From NCBI GenBank assembly GCA_015062085.1, contig SUVI01000193.1:1-5683 (forward strand): 5,683 nucleotides of DNA, in the 5' to 3' direction. The notes beneath the pieces are model-generated. The model was not told the DNA's origin. It saw nothing but the letters and a program-made list of their open reading frames with translations, and made no database searches. The translations under genes and the position numbers were made by a program. This document shows positions 4,774 to 5,683 of this stretch, piece by piece. The DNA is from Planctomycetaceae bacterium (GTDB lineage Bacteria; Planctomycetota; Planctomycetia; Pirellulales; Thermoguttaceae). Every line of letters starts with the position of its first letter. Within the stretch, counting starts at the first letter, position 1.

Positions 4774-5683
4774 TACTTCCTTTTTCGCGCGATTTCCTCT
4801 TTAACGATATTGTAGTACGCGAACGGGTCGTCTTTGGTGGCTTCGTGAATGTGGGTCGGATTCGCGGAGCCGCGGACGTCGGCGATCCCCCAAAAGATGC
4901 AGTCGCACGTATCGTCGTAGGTACCAATGACGGCATACTCCTTCGCGCCGAGGCTCCACCTGACGCGCTCGCGCCATTCTTCGGCGTCCACTCTTGCCCA
5001 CTCCTTGGGAGAAACGCCGGAATTGGGAGCGGCAAACCGCGCGAGGTCCGTCGAGCCTGCCGACTTGTTGCGGTACCCCCACCCATCCGTCGGCACGGGC
5101 ACAATCGGGTCATTCACCTGCGTCGTGCCGATCCGGAATTTGTCGAGCCAGCATCGGTCTTCCGGGGGCGTCCTTTTGTATATGAAATCAAACGTCTGTC
5201 CGGGCAGGAAAATAGTCATCATGGGCCGATCGTCGCCGAAGCCGTACTTGCGGTATTGGGGCTTCTGCGCGAATTCCTCCCAGATGATCTTTGCTTTTTC
5301 GTTCCAGTATTTCATCGTATGGGCGGCAGGATTTCCCAGAAAGAGGAAATACTGCATTTCCAGCTCTTCCGCCGCGCGCTCCACGTTCTTCAGGCGGAGC
5401 CAGTAAGTGTCCTTGAACTGCTCGAACATGGAGGGATTGGTAAAATCGATGCCGACTACGTTGATCCCCGCCTCTTTGATCTTGCGCATCATATCGAGCG
5501 TGAAAGCGTAATCCGTGTAGTCATGTTTCGTGTCCCACTCCCCGTTCGCGAGGAATTTCGTCCCTTTGTCGGCTGAGTGGCAGCAGACCATAATGTACGT
5601 GACCGGCACAGGCACGGCGGCTTCGGCGTTCCAAAGAAGTTCCGCCGTTTCACCGGGCTGGAAGGCGCGTTCGAGGGTCGGCT
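4773..5683 (-). CDS. Probable TIM-barrel, glycoside hydrolase-like protein (5' end outside the window)
   Basis: The minus-strand frame is open from the right edge to the TAA at 4775-4773, giving 302 complete codons with the N-terminus missing. The internal GTG at 5615 is probably not the start, since the frame runs through it without a break. Features, counted from that GTG: a hydrophobic strand VTYIMVCCHS (5-14); FTLDMMRKIKEAGINVVGIDFTNPSMF (38-64), typical of a barrel helix followed by a strand ending in acidic residues; MQYFLFLG (88-95); RPMMTIFLPGQTF (130-142); and a terminal YAVIGTYDDTCDCIFWGIAD (227-246). The alternation of strands with W/D/N-rich loops recalls GH71/GH99-like barrels that act on glycans, but I cannot name the family or catalytic residues with confidence. 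The stop overlaps the ATG of the beta-lactamase-fold gene, so the two form an operon. The protein may be exported, but its signal region is not visible. Confidence 0.75.
   Translation of the reverse strand, partial: PTLERAFQPGETAELLWNAEAAVPVPVTYIMVCCHSADKGTKFLANGEWDTKHDYTDYAFTLDMMRKIKEAGINVVGIDFTNPSMFEQFKDTYWLRLKNVERAAEELEMQYFLFLGNPAAHTMKYWNEKAKIIWEEFAQKPQYRKYGFGDDRPMMTIFLPGQTFDFIYKRTPPEDRCWLDKFRIGTTQVNDPIVPVPTDGWGYRNKSAGSTDLARFAAPNSGVSPKEWARVDAEEWRERVRWSLGAKEYAVIGTYDDTCDCIFWGIADVRGSANPTHIHEATKDDPFAYYNIVKEEIARKRK
4776..4781 (-). promoter_or_regulatory. Ribosome binding site of the beta-lactamase-fold gene
   Basis: AGGAAG on the minus strand, inside the last codons of the upstream gene. Gaps to the three tandem ATGs are 2, 5 and 8 bases, so the second or third ATG is favoured over the first. 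Confidence 0.6.

Overview
The window looks like the chromosome of a planctomycete, perhaps a gut- or animal-associated Pirellulales-type lineage. Two neighbouring genes point there: a PEP-CTERM-anchored surface protein and a DUF1559 protein with a type IV pilin-like N-terminus, a combination that is very common and strongly expanded in Planctomycetes. Coding DNA is moderately GC-rich, while the intergenic stretches are strongly AT-rich. The lineage is an inference from gene families; there is no rRNA or other marker here.

Layout. (1) Bases 1-89, minus strand: the first 29 codons of phosphoglycerate kinase (pgk), with a good ribosome binding site and a near-consensus promoter at 253-280. (2) Bases 183-635, plus strand: a reading frame holding a helix-turn-helix-like segment, followed by a 27-bp tandem repeat (six full units plus one decayed unit). 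The units encode AILNELTQD and carry internal dyad symmetry. This is probably the remnant or a slippage-expanded form of a regulator gene, and is the oddest part of the window. (3) Bases 636-1059: AT-rich intergenic DNA ending in a perfect TTGACA-17-TATAAT promoter and a structured leader. (4) Bases 1060-2520 and 2623-3573, plus strand: the PEP-CTERM protein and the DUF1559 protein, separated by 102 nt that contain a strong hairpin. (5) Bases 3661-5683, minus strand, convergent with the previous pair: a secreted serine beta-lactamase-fold hydrolase, preceded by the 3' part of a larger gene for a probable TIM-barrel, glycoside-hydrolase-like protein. The last two genes overlap at a TAATG stop-start and are very likely one operon.

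How the genes fit together. The PEP-CTERM and DUF1559 genes probably share the strong promoter at 940-968 and make envelope proteins. One would be sorted by an exosortase and the other processed by a prepilin peptidase, neither of which is encoded here. The minus-strand pair looks like a small hydrolase operon acting on an extracellular substrate. pgk is a core glycolysis gene whose upstream region holds the repeat array. I see no phage genes, transposase, CRISPR array, tRNA or rRNA. The most unusual signal is the repeat array upstream of pgk; I do not see strong evidence for a complete new multi-gene system.
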